Assembly (NCBI GenBank): GCA_903844815.1
Contig: CAIMVD010000173.1
Span: forward strand, 1 to 33,355
Length of the DNA: 33,355 bases
Direction: 5' to 3'
From: an uncultured Bacteroidota bacterium
GTDB lineage: Bacteria > Bacteroidota > Bacteroidia > Bacteroidales > VadinHA17
Shown: positions 25,925 to 33,355 of the stretch, one piece after another
Position numbering within the stretch: the stretch's first letter is position 1
Layout: every line of letters starts with the position of its first letter
Position numbers and translations under genes: made by a program
Notes under the pieces: generated by a model
What the model was told of the DNA's origin: nothing
The model's database searches: none
What the model saw: only the letters and a program-made list of their open reading frames with translations

Positions 25925-27196
25925 ATGCGAAAAATAAATTCCCGATTGTCTTTTCAACAGATACTTATTTTCACTGTAGCACTTTTTTCCTTCTTAACCG
26001 TCCGACTCAATGCTCAGAAAGTCCATGAGCGGGATCTTGGCGATCTGTTTTCCGATAAAGATACTGCAAATGTTACAGGACCAAAGATCGGGAAACTTTA
26101 CCTGCCTCTTTTGCCAATTGCGGGGTATACACCTTCAACCGGGATTATGATCGGTGCAGGCATTGCAGGAAGCATCCTGCTCGACAGCGCCAGTCATACT
26201 CATATCTCCTCCGGCCTGGCTAATATTCTGTTTACCGCAAAACATCAGACAAACCTGGTTTTTCGTCACAACGTATACCTGTCGCATGACACCTGGATTT
26301 TCCAGGGCGACTGGAGGCTCATGTTCTTCAAACAACCTACTTACGGTCTCGGAATACAGGATATACCCGCTGTCTTTGCCCTTAATGGAATCGGGCTGGC
26401 AGATGAGACCGGCGCCCAGCCAATGGGTTTTAATTATGTTCGCATTTATGAATCAGTATACAGAAGGCTTAACAAGAGATTGTATGCGGGAGGAGGTGTT
26501 GCAATTGATTATCATTATAAAATTGTTGACGAACGTTTCAACCTTGATCCCCTCTCACAGTTTATTACATCACACTATTATTACAGTACAATTAATGAAT
26601 TTCCAGAAGACAAGTACTCAACAATTGGTCTGACCGGCAAAATCCTTTACGACAGCCGCGATAATGCAATAAATGCCTACCGCGGGACCTATATTGATTT
26701 TGGGTTCCGTGTGAACAGCACATTCCTGGGAAGCACAAAAAACAGCAGTATGCTGCTTGTTGAAGCCAGGAAATATCAAAAATTAGGTTCCGGGAACAAC
26801 CTGATTGCCTTTTGGCTCATAGGCAACTTCAACCTGTCAGGTTCGGTTCCCTACCTCGCACTTCCGGCTATCGGTTGGGATACATACAACCGATCAGGGC
26901 GTGGATACCTGCAGGGCCGGTTCAGAGGAGAAAACATTGTATATGCCGAATCGGAATTCCGTTACAAGATCAGCTCCAGCGGTTTGATAGGCGGAGTCTT
27001 GTTCCTGAATGCAGTCACTGCAGATAACCGGTATATGCAAACGCCGCAAAAGTTATTCGATGTCTTTGCATTCGGTTACGGGGCGGGGCTTAGAATAAAA
27101 ATGAATAAAGAAACCCGGACAAACATCTGTGTAGATCTCGGGTTAGGTCAGAATAACTCCGGAGGCATCTATTTTGGAATTCAGGAAGCATTCTGA
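25925..27196 (+). CDS. BamA/Omp85-superfamily outer-membrane barrel protein
   Basis: A 423-residue protein from the ATG at 25925, which begins a signal peptide (MRKINSRLSFQQILIFTVAL to LNAQ). An upstream in-frame ATG at 25868 would add 19 residues that do not look like a signal sequence. The body is a series of amphipathic beta-strands with many aromatic residues. SRDNAINAYRGTYIDFGFRV, the GRGYLQGRFRGENIVYAESE segment and the final AGLRIKM...IYFGIQEAF match the C-terminal surface-antigen barrel of the Omp85 family. No POTRA repeats are evident, so it is a short barrel-only member rather than BamA itself. It is divergent from the ABC operon and convergent with the kinase gene. Its role is unknown. 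Confidence 0.8.
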   Translation: MRKINSRLSFQQILIFTVALFSFLTVRLNAQKVHERDLGDLFSDKDTANVTGPKIGKLYLPLLPIAGYTPSTGIMIGAGIAGSILLDSASHTHISSGLANILFTAKHQTNLVFRHNVYLSHDTWIFQGDWRLMFFKQPTYGLGIQDIPAVFALNGIGLADETGAQPMGFNYVRIYESVYRRLNKRLYAGGGVAIDYHYKIVDERFNLDPLSQFITSHYYYSTINEFPEDKYSTIGLTGKILYDSRDNAINAYRGTYIDFGFRVNSTFLGSTKNSSMLLVEARKYQKLGSGNNLIAFWLIGNFNLSGSVPYLALPAIGWDTYNRSGRGYLQGRFRGENIVYAESEFRYKISSSGLIGGVLFLNAVTADNRYMQTPQKLFDVFAFGYGAGLRIKMNKETRTNICVDLGLGQNNSGGIYFGIQEAF

Positions 27197-27250
27197 AATC
27201 ATGTTTAAACCAATCTCTGGTATTGAAGTGATTTTGGCAGGAAATCTGTT

Positions 27251-28669
27251 TTAAAATGTCATCAGGAAAGTAGCACCTCCCAGAATGGGAGAGCTTATCC
27301 CGAGCCTTCCGTTATGAAGCATCATAATCTGTTGTGACAAACTCAATCCTATGCCGGAATTATTTGATTTTGTAGAGTAAAAAGGAAGAAATAACCGTTC
27401 AAGGACATTTTCATCAATCCCGGTTCCATTATCAGAAACGGCAATCCTGACCTGGGATGCTTCATTAATCGTTGCGATTACAGAAAGCCGGGGACCTACA
27501 GTTTCCTGCATTGCTTCCAAAGAATTCTTGATCAGGTTAATTAAAACTTGTTCAATAAGTTCCAAATCAGCCTCCAAACATAAATCAGCCGGTATTACCT
27601 GTTTCTCAAACAAAACCCCTGTCTCCTTAAATTTAGAACTATAAAGAAAAGCAATCCTGTCGAGCAGTTCTCCCACGGAAATCTTCCTGATGACAGGTTT
27701 TGGTATCTGTGTAAGGCTTTTGGTAGCCTTGACAAATTTTATTAATCCCTGAGTCCTTAACTCAATTATTTTCAGGCTATGGTGGATATCTTCAGCTACT
27801 TCATCTCCGATCTTTTCAGGCTTCAGAACCGCGCCTGTTTCATCCTCAAGCATCTGACAACTTATCCCGGCCAGATTGGTTATAGGAATAGCTGAATTCA
27901 CAATCTCATGCGATACTATTTCAACCAGTTTCTGCCATGTACTTATCTCTTTGCTAACCAGCTCATCCTTTTGACGTTCTATCTCATCTTTCTGAGCCTT
28001 CAACTCTAAATTCTGCAGATCAAGCTCCCTGTTCTTAATGTTAAGCTCCTCCTCAAAACGAAAACTGAGCATCCGGAGGTAGTATATGCTGGCGTTTATA
28101 AAAAAGAAAAGGGTAATCTGCGCAATCTTATAAAATGGGTAGAAGGTATCAATCCTGTCCACAATCGGATAAGTTGTTGTCGCATAATGAACCATGATTC
28201 TGTCAATAAAAAGAGCCAGAAGGAAATAATACACGAGGGAAAACCGGTAGATAAATTTTTCTTTCTCCGGATGCAACAGCAATTGCGGGATTATTGATAC
28301 GCAGATTAATAAATACGGATAATAGGTATAGCTTTCTTCTTCAACATAGCCTAACATAATTGTTGGTCCCAGAATAAAAACTATCGGAGGAAGATAAATC
28401 AGTGAGAGCCGGCTAATCAGATTAAAACCATACCGGGCAAGGAGAAGGTTAAAAATTGTAACAATCAGCAGATTTGCAACCCTGAGAGTTCCATATGATA
28501 TTATGCCATCGGTAAGCAGATTTGTTATGATAACGGTTAATAGCAGTAAAAACATTGTATAGAACATTACAAGGTTCAGCTGATTGGTAATAACAATAGT
28601 TCTCCGCTCCAGCTTATCCTCTACACCCGATGTACCGAGATTGGAAATATAATTCCAGATTTTTTGCAT
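27251..28669 (-). CDS. Sensor histidine kinase with six-helix membrane domain
   Basis: A 472-residue kinase. Residues about 30-200 contain around six hydrophobic helices (FYTMFLLLLTVIITNLL, LLICVSIIPQLLL, ITLFFFINASIYYL) with little periplasmic domain between them, so it probably senses something in or at the membrane. A coiled coil follows at about 205-245. The phosphoacceptor His254 lies in EIVSHEIVNS. The ATPase domain shows LINLIKNSLEAM (N box), SDNGTGID (G1) and NSGIGLSLS (G2). It lies 76 bp downstream of the NtrC-type regulator gene on the same strand and is presumably its partner kinase. The 54-bp gap to the convergent barrel gene shows no clear terminator. Confidence 0.93.
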   Translation of the reverse strand: MQKIWNYISNLGTSGVEDKLERRTIVITNQLNLVMFYTMFLLLLTVIITNLLTDGIISYGTLRVANLLIVTIFNLLLARYGFNLISRLSLIYLPPIVFILGPTIMLGYVEEESYTYYPYLLICVSIIPQLLLHPEKEKFIYRFSLVYYFLLALFIDRIMVHYATTTYPIVDRIDTFYPFYKIAQITLFFFINASIYYLRMLSFRFEEELNIKNRELDLQNLELKAQKDEIERQKDELVSKEISTWQKLVEIVSHEIVNSAIPITNLAGISCQMLEDETGAVLKPEKIGDEVAEDIHHSLKIIELRTQGLIKFVKATKSLTQIPKPVIRKISVGELLDRIAFLYSSKFKETGVLFEKQVIPADLCLEADLELIEQVLINLIKNSLEAMQETVGPRLSVIATINEASQVRIAVSDNGTGIDENVLERLFLPFYSTKSNNSGIGLSLSQQIMMLHNGRLGISSPILGGATFLMTF

Positions 28670-28745
28670 TGTATCTGTTTTAAAAAATAGTCAGTTTTAA
28701 AACTTGCAGATCTTAAATAAACTAAAATCACGCGGAAACAGCCAG

Positions 28746-30125
28746 CTAATTTTCCATACCGAAACGTGCTATCTTTCTGTACAGGGTACTCCTGGCTATA
28801 CCCAGCTCTTCTGATGCTTTCGAAAGATTCCCGTTATGTTTGGTCAGGGCACTGCTGACAGCTCTTTTCTCAAAATCTTCAACACGAATAGCCGGTTCCG
28901 CAAATGGCGATGCCGCATTGGATTTGATTTTCAGAATAAAGTCATCATTAGTCAGCGTTTTGCTTTTTGAAAGAATAACGGCTCTTTCAATAGAATGTGC
29001 CAGTTCACGAATATTCCCAGGCCAATGATAATCAGTTAGTTTCTTAACAGTATCCTGCCTGATAGTTATCCCGTTCTTATTATATTGAGCTGAAAAATAT
29101 TTGAGATAGTAATCAGCAATAAGGCCGATATCTTCTCGCCTTTCCCGTAAAGGTGGAAGAGTAATCTCTACTGTATTAATCCGGTACAGTAAATCCTGAC
29201 GGAACTCAAAAGAATCAGCCATCTGGAACAAAGGCATATTGGTGGCTGATACAATCCGTACATTTACAGGTACGGGATGATTGCTTCCCAACCTGATTAT
29301 TTCCCTGTTTTGAATGGCGGTAAGGATTTTCGCCTGAAGAGGCAGCGTAAGATTTCCAATCTCATCAAGAAACAGTGTCCCGCCTGAAGCGGTCTCAAAT
29401 CTACCTGCTCTCTCTTCCCTGGCATCGGTAAAAGCGCCACGGGTATGTCCGAATAATTCCGATTCGAAAAGGGTATCAGGGATGGCACCCAAATCTACAT
29501 GGACAAAAATATTATGTTTTCTCATCGATTCAAAATGCAGAGCCCTGGCTACCAGTTCCTTTCCGGTTCCGTTTTCGCCCATTATCAAAACATTGGCATT
29601 GGTGGCAGCAACAGTTTTAATAGTTTCCATAATCTGTTCCATTACCGGTGATCTGCTTAGAATTTTAGGATATTTCTCATCAGGCGTTTTCTTAGAATCA
29701 CCCCTGGTTGAAACTATCTTCTCCTTTTGGCTATGCCGGATGGCAGATCCGTTCTTAAATATTTCAGTCAGCTGATCTCTGCTCCATGGTTTTGTAATGA
29801 AATCAGCGGCACCGGCCTTCATCGCCTGAACAGCCAGGTTGATCTCCCCATAGGCAGTTGTCGTAACAACTCTTACCTGAGGATCGATCCGAAGTATTTT
29901 GCCCAACCAGTCCAGCCCGTCTTTCCCTGAAGTAGATCCGCGTGAATAATTCATGTCGAGCAAAATCACATCGTATCTGCATGATTTCATACTTTCCGGT
30001 ATTAATCCCGGGCGATTGATTGTATCAACCTTTTCAAAAAGTTCCCGCAACACAAGTCGTGCCGTGTATAATACATCGTTATCATCATCAACGACAAGGA
30101 TTTTGCCCGACTTTTCTAATTTCAT
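28746..30125 (-). CDS. NtrC-family sigma-54-dependent response regulator
   Basis: A 459-residue regulator. The receiver domain has the acidic cluster DDD at 13-15, the phosphoacceptor Asp57 in ILLDMNY, and a late Lys in ITKPW. The AAA+ domain shows Walker A GENGTGKELVARA near residue 182, and the sigma-54 contact loop near 230 reads GAFTDA instead of GAFTGA, a variant frequent in Bacteroidota. Further on come GTLFLDEIGNL and RIVSATN. A Fis-type helix-turn-helix ends the protein (NLSKASEELGIARSTLYRKI). It pairs with the kinase gene downstream. It is divergent from the nitroreductase gene and lies about 80-95 bp from a conserved palindrome, the likely binding site of this protein. Confidence 0.95.
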   Translation of the reverse strand: MKLEKSGKILVVDDDNDVLYTARLVLRELFEKVDTINRPGLIPESMKSCRYDVILLDMNYSRGSTSGKDGLDWLGKILRIDPQVRVVTTTAYGEINLAVQAMKAGAADFITKPWSRDQLTEIFKNGSAIRHSQKEKIVSTRGDSKKTPDEKYPKILSRSPVMEQIMETIKTVAATNANVLIMGENGTGKELVARALHFESMRKHNIFVHVDLGAIPDTLFESELFGHTRGAFTDAREERAGRFETASGGTLFLDEIGNLTLPLQAKILTAIQNREIIRLGSNHPVPVNVRIVSATNMPLFQMADSFEFRQDLLYRINTVEITLPPLRERREDIGLIADYYLKYFSAQYNKNGITIRQDTVKKLTDYHWPGNIRELAHSIERAVILSKSKTLTNDDFILKIKSNAASPFAEPAIRVEDFEKRAVSSALTKHNGNLSKASEELGIARSTLYRKIARFGMEN

Positions 30126-30184
30126 TTAGGGAAAATGAAGGATTTAGGAGAAACGTCACTTATTTAGTAAAGATATGAAGTGTT

Positions 30185-30222
30185 GCATTATGAATCAAAC
30201 AATTGTAGTGAAACGCTACAAA
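30185..30222 (+). promoter_or_regulatory. Putative activator site upstream of the ferredoxin-nitroreductase gene
   Basis: The core TGTAGTGAAACGCTACA (30204-30220) is an inverted repeat with arms TGTAG/CTACA. A half-site-like TGTTGC lies 23 bp upstream at 30181. The surrounding 38 bases match the block before the 31499 gene at 32 positions, while flanking spacer sequence does not match. It is the likely binding site of the adjacent NtrC-type regulator. Confidence 0.7.
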
Positions 30223-30285
30223 CAAATTTCATAATATTTTCTTTGATTTATTTAGAATACTGTATATCTTAGCTTTACATTAAAC

Positions 30286-30302
30286 GATCTGATTATTGAA
30301 TT
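30286..30302 (+). promoter_or_regulatory. Conserved core element, possible promoter of the nitroreductase gene
   Basis: CTGATTATTGAATT starts at 30289, exactly 85 bp after the start of the palindrome. The same spacing and sequence (one mismatch) occur before the 31499 gene. Here the upstream GG of a sigma-54 -24 box reads GA, so the sigma-54 match is weaker than in the second copy. The leader to the ATG is about 115 bases. Confidence 0.5.
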
Positions 30303-30404
30303 CATTCGGGGCTATAGGATCAGTGGCTGGTTGAAAACTTCATGTGAACAGTATTTTTAATTAGGTTTTTACGATTTTAGTGAAGAAAATAATCTTAGTA
30401 ACAT

Positions 30405-30412
30405 AAGGAGGT
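30405..30412 (+). promoter_or_regulatory. Strong Shine-Dalgarno sequence
   Basis: AAGGAGGT ends 4 bases before the ATG at 30417. It is an almost perfect anti-16S match, unlike the other starts in this window, and it fixes the start of the nitroreductase gene. Confidence 0.8.
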
Positions 30413-30416
30413 AATT

Positions 30417-31337
30417 ATGGCTATCCCAACTTCAAGAACAAAAGAAAAGGGTGAAATACGGATAGACGAATCAAAATGCACCGGCTGCGGCCTTTGCGTT
30501 TCAGTCTGCAAGGATTTCAGCCTGACAATTGTAACAGGCAAGGCTTCGGTCAGCAATACTGCGGTTTTCGGTTGTATAGGATGCGGACATTGTATGGCTA
30601 TTTGTCCCGAAGGCGCTATTGAGATCCATGGGAGAACAATCTCACCAAATGACCTGTTTGAATTGCCTCCAAAGGCCGCCGGCGCAGACTACAGTCAACT
30701 GCTCGCCCTTCTGCAAAGAAGAAGGAGTATAAGGGAATTTCATGGCAGGGAGGTAGAACCTGAACTCGTTCAGAAGATCCTTTCAGCCGCCCTCACCGCA
30801 CCCATGGGCCTGCCACCCTCCGATGTCAATGTCCTGATTTTCGACTCTGTGGCGAAAAACAGGGCTTTTGCAAAATCATATGGCGAATACCTGGAAGGAA
30901 TGAAATGGATGGCTTCAAATTGGTTCCTTACCCTTATGAGGCCCTTTTGGGGAAAAGCAAATGATGAGATGTTCAGGAGTTTTCTGAAACCGATGATTGA
31001 GATCTTCACTGAAAGTGCGAATACCGGCACAAACTACCTCAGTTATGATGCCCCGCTTGCAATCTATTTTTACGGTTCTCCGTATACCGATCCCGCCGAC
31101 CCTCTGATAGCTGCAACTTATGCAATGATAGCTGCAGAAACACTCGGTTTGGGTACCTGTATGATCGGATCAGTGCATCCCATGATACAAAGCGGTGGCA
31201 AAGCACGGAAATTCAGGGAAAAACACGGGATAAAATTTGCCAGCCGCGAAGGTGTTTTTGTCATTTTCGGCTATTCTTCTGTAAAATACAAAAAGGGAAT
31301 CACCAGGACATTTGCTTCGGTTACCACTGTAGCCTGA
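30417..31337 (+). CDS. Two-[4Fe-4S] ferredoxin domain fused to nitroreductase
   Basis: A 306-residue cytoplasmic flavoprotein. The N-terminus has two 4Fe-4S motifs, CTGCGLCVSVC near residues 21-31 and CIGCGHCMAICP near 52-63. Residues about 90-300 form a nitroreductase domain: RRRSIREFHGREV, the FMN-contact region LTAPMGLPPSD, a long central insertion, ETLGLGTCMIG and VFVIFGYSSVKYKKG. Proteins of this type take electrons from ferredoxin-like donors and reduce nitro, quinone or other electrophilic compounds on FMN; the real substrate here is unknown. The start is set by a strong AAGGAGGT. It has its own copy of the conserved activator site and is divergent from the regulator gene, so it is probably a main target of the two-component system. 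Confidence 0.93.
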   Translation: MAIPTSRTKEKGEIRIDESKCTGCGLCVSVCKDFSLTIVTGKASVSNTAVFGCIGCGHCMAICPEGAIEIHGRTISPNDLFELPPKAAGADYSQLLALLQRRRSIREFHGREVEPELVQKILSAALTAPMGLPPSDVNVLIFDSVAKNRAFAKSYGEYLEGMKWMASNWFLTLMRPFWGKANDEMFRSFLKPMIEIFTESANTGTNYLSYDAPLAIYFYGSPYTDPADPLIAATYAMIAAETLGLGTCMIGSVHPMIQSGGKARKFREKHGIKFASREGVFVIFGYSSVKYKKGITRTFASVTTVA

Positions 31338-31353
31338 AAAAATAATTTTTGTA

Positions 31354-31391
31354 GCATTCTGAATCAATTCATTGTAGCAAAACGCTACAAA
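31354..31391 (+). promoter_or_regulatory. Putative activator site upstream of the barrel/phosphoesterase genes
   Basis: The core TGTAGCAAAACGCTACA (31373-31389) is a 6-bp perfect inverted repeat, TGTAGC and GCTACA around AAAAC. An extra half-site, TGTAGC, lies 23 bp upstream at 31350. The block matches the one at 30185 at 32 of 38 positions. Confidence 0.72.
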
Positions 31392-31452
31392 ATAATCCAT
31401 CCTTAATCCTAACTATTCCACTATATATCTATATATCATACTGTTATACGGA

Positions 31453-31470
31453 TTGGCCTGATTGTTGAAT
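31453..31470 (+). promoter_or_regulatory. Sigma-54-like core promoter of the barrel/phosphoesterase genes
   Basis: TTGGCCTGATTGTTGA fits the -24/-12 consensus TTGGCACGNNNNTTGC in spacing and in most bases; the final GC reads GA. It starts close to 30 bases before the next ATG, and its CTGATTGTTGAATT part lies exactly 85 bp from the palindrome start, as in the first copy. Confidence 0.6.
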
Positions 31471-31498
31471 TTCATAGACTGAAATAAAACAAACCACT

Positions 31499-32242
31499 AT
31501 GAAAACTACCAATCCAAAACAAAAGAATTACAGAATTCAGATTTTTTCCCTCCTGTTCCTGTTTAGTATTGAAGTTGTGGCTCAATCCGGAGTAAATGTT
31601 TATGCTGACCTGGGAACCAACAATGTTTCACATGGACTCTTTATTAAGTCTGCCGTGTTAGGTAATTACAAATTTGGCAAAAACAGGCTGGAAACAGGTA
31701 TTCAAACTGACCTGAAGAATTACAATAAACATATATTCTCAGGATATAAACTCGATGCTTCCAGGGATTTTATGATTAAAGGCATCCTTACTGAAATCCA
31801 CGGTTTTTATACAACAACAATCTCCTCGGGGATCATTCGTGAATCAAACATTGGCGGCATGTTCAGGATGAGATTCACCCATTTTGAGATGACCTTAGGA
31901 ACAAACCTGAGAACTTTTTCTTTAAGCCAAAGTGGCATTATTGTCTATGAAAATCAAAAGAATACTTCAAAAATGCATGAGGCCGGTAATTTCATGTATT
32001 CATTTGGCTATAACCTGAAACCAGCCGAAAACAGTTGGAATGCAGGCATTACTCTTACAAATTTCGATCATTTCATGATAAATCAGGAAACTAACCCAAT
32101 GGTCAATTTACATGGATCATATAGAATGAAATCGCCGGTAAGCTTGTATGCTCAGGCATGGTACAAGATAGCCGGAGCGTCTAATCTGGAGGTAAATTAT
32201 TTTGGATTTTACTTAAAAACAGGACTCTTATGGAACTTCTAA
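31499..32242 (+). CDS. Outer-membrane beta-barrel protein, family not recognised
   Basis: A 247-residue protein with a signal peptide ending VVAQ at about residue 29. The mature part is a chain of short amphipathic beta-strands (VYADLGTNNVSHGLF, KFGKNRLETGIQTDL, MFRMRFTHFEMTLGTNLR) and ends with a strand closing in aromatic Phe (FYLKTGLLWNF), the usual mark of an outer-membrane barrel. I cannot name the family. It has no Shine-Dalgarno sequence. It is preceded by the second copy of the activator site and a sigma-54-like promoter. Its last 13 bases overlap the next gene, so the two are translationally linked. Confidence 0.75.
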   Translation: MKTTNPKQKNYRIQIFSLLFLFSIEVVAQSGVNVYADLGTNNVSHGLFIKSAVLGNYKFGKNRLETGIQTDLKNYNKHIFSGYKLDASRDFMIKGILTEIHGFYTTTISSGIIRESNIGGMFRMRFTHFEMTLGTNLRTFSLSQSGIIVYENQKNTSKMHEAGNFMYSFGYNLKPAENSWNAGITLTNFDHFMINQETNPMVNLHGSYRMKSPVSLYAQAWYKIAGASNLEVNYFGFYLKTGLLWNF

Positions 32243-33066
32243 CGAACAAGAGATATTCGCTTTTTTTAGCGTTATCGGTAATACTTGCATCTTGCACAAA
32301 ACCTGAAAATGATGGTGAAACATCGAATCAGAGGTTCATTCAATCAATTGACTGGAATGAGACACACTACTCACGCGACGTAATTGTTCCTTCGGATGAC
32401 TATTCTATTTTGTCAATCGGGGACATTCATACAGGTGGAGCAAAAAACCTGGATACATTTCTGCACATTGCAAATGAAAGAAAAGCGTCAGCAGTTGTAA
32501 TGGCAGGCGATCTTACCACCGGTAATTCCGGAGATTACCAAATATTTGAACAGCACTTACTGACTGAGGATTCAGTTCCCGTATTTTTAATGGCAGGAAA
32601 CCATGATTTGCATTACAATGGGTGGAAGGAATTCTATAGCAGGTTTGGTTCTTCCACCTATGCCTTTTCAATAAAAACACCAGTTGCAACCGATCTCTGC
32701 ATCTGCCTGGAAACAGGAGGAGGTACTCTTGGAAGTAAGCAATTAGCCTGGCTGACTGATTTATTGAAAACTTCACGCTCTGAATACCGGCGTTGCATGG
32801 TTTTTACTCATAACAATTTTTTCCGCACACGACATACCGACAGTACAAATCCTCTTGTTGAAGAATTATCCGAACTCCTGTCACTGTTTGCAGAATACCA
32901 GGTAAATATGGTAGTTACCGGCCATGATCACAGGCAGGATGCGGCAGTCTTCGGATCAACAACCTATGTTGTAATGGATGCCCTGAAGGACGGGCTGGCA
33001 AATGCCGGATATTTTGATCTGAGAGTAAAAGACGGCATTATTACTTACAAGTTTGAGATAATCTAA
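32230..33066 (+). CDS. Calcineurin-like metallophosphoesterase lipoprotein
   Basis: A 278-residue protein. A lipoprotein signal is visible (YSLFLALSVILASC, lipid Cys near residue 22). The phosphoesterase fold has all metal-binding motifs: GDIHTGG, AGDLTTG, AGNHDLHYNG, FTHNNF and TGHDHRQ. It should hydrolyse a phosphate ester outside the cytoplasm; the substrate is not evident. The start overlaps the end of the barrel gene by 13 bases, so the pair is one transcript under the palindrome-controlled promoter. No further gene follows before the window ends. Confidence 0.9.
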   Translation: MELLTNKRYSLFLALSVILASCTKPENDGETSNQRFIQSIDWNETHYSRDVIVPSDDYSILSIGDIHTGGAKNLDTFLHIANERKASAVVMAGDLTTGNSGDYQIFEQHLLTEDSVPVFLMAGNHDLHYNGWKEFYSRFGSSTYAFSIKTPVATDLCICLETGGGTLGSKQLAWLTDLLKTSRSEYRRCMVFTHNNFFRTRHTDSTNPLVEELSELLSLFAEYQVNMVVTGHDHRQDAAVFGSTTYVVMDALKDGLANAGYFDLRVKDGIITYKFEII

Positions 33067-33355
33067 AACAATAATTTGTCTACTCCTTGACACCCCCCCT
33101 GGGACTTAGCCGTCAAGCTAAGATTAGAATGGGAGAAACGGAGATTGATAACTCTCCCCTCCTTTTAAAGCTAATCTTTACTCACATTTTAGCGGGTATA
33201 ATACTTCTATAATCTGCTTAGAATTGGGAGATCCCTCATTCTTCCGCTTGACGGATTTCAGTTAAATAACTAATTTTTTTAAGCGAAAGAATTCGGGATG
33301 ACATGGGTTTTTGGGAGGACAAGGGGGGAAGGAAGCAGCGGCGATTCACCTGAAT
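33067..33355. repeat. Gene-free end of window with inverted and direct repeats
   Basis: No gene is seen in these 289 bases. CCGTCAAGC (33110-33118) and GCTTGACGG (33246-33254) are a 9-bp inverted pair. AAGATTAG (33120-33127) and CTAATCTT (33171-33178) are an 8-bp pair nested inside it. TTAGAATGGGAGA and TTAGAATTGGGAGA form an imperfect direct repeat. GAGATCCCTCATTC and CGGGATGACA further on resemble words of a dispersed intergenic repeat I have seen in many environmental genomes. No transposase is present. Confidence 0.45.

Noticed and set aside
29428-29445. GAFTDA instead of GAFTGA as a sign of a broken sigma-54 activator
   Set aside because: This variant is common in Bacteroidota regulators of this family, and the rest of the AAA+ domain is intact.

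Overview
The window looks like a piece of a Bacteroidota chromosome, probably Bacteroidales-like. Exported proteins have short signal peptides ending in Gln (FSQ, LAQ, NAQ, VAQ), most genes lack a Shine-Dalgarno sequence, there are secreted glycosidases and several outer-membrane beta-barrels, and the NtrC-type regulator carries the GAFTDA variant common in this phylum. I saw no rRNA, tRNA, CRISPR array, integrase or transposase gene.

Region 1 (1-13584, minus strand) is a biosynthetic locus. One very large gene encodes a hybrid NRPS/PKS of about 4076 residues with order C-A-T / C-A-T / KS-DH-KR-T / C. It is followed by an ABC exporter of the cyclic-peptide type, cut by the left edge. The PKS module has no acyltransferase (trans-AT type). 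The protein begins and ends with a condensation domain and has no thioesterase. The first A domain reads as phenylalanine-like; the second has a charged pocket I cannot assign. No acyltransferase, phosphopantetheinyl transferase or thioesterase gene is visible in the window.

Region 2 (13639-19890, minus) holds a truncated, frameshifted remnant of a beta-barrel protein, a DUF697-type membrane protein, a repeat-bearing spacer, a secreted GH38 alpha-mannosidase and a secreted glycosidase-like barrel protein. The last two look like a small glycan-degrading pair.

Region 3 (20130-25639, minus) is a five-gene operon: a soluble coiled-coil protein, a membrane-anchored coiled-coil protein, a membrane-anchored NMT1/SsuA-like solute-binding domain fused to an OmpA peptidoglycan-binding domain, an ABC permease and an ABC ATPase of the nitrate/sulfonate/taurine type. 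Two of its internal spacers carry inverted arrays of different 7-nt words (GATAAAA and CACAGAG).

Region 4 (25925-33066) has a BamA/Omp85-type barrel protein (plus), a two-component pair of NtrC-family regulator and histidine kinase (minus), and divergent plus-strand genes for a 2[4Fe-4S] ferredoxin-nitroreductase, an outer-membrane barrel protein and a calcineurin-like lipoprotein. The nitroreductase and the barrel gene share a near-identical 38-bp upstream block containing the palindrome TGTAG-N7-CTACA. In both cases it lies exactly 85 bp (start to start) before a second conserved element, CTGATTRTTGAATT. This strongly suggests a two-promoter regulon controlled by the adjacent NtrC-type regulator. 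The last ~290 bases contain inverted and direct repeats resembling a dispersed intergenic element.
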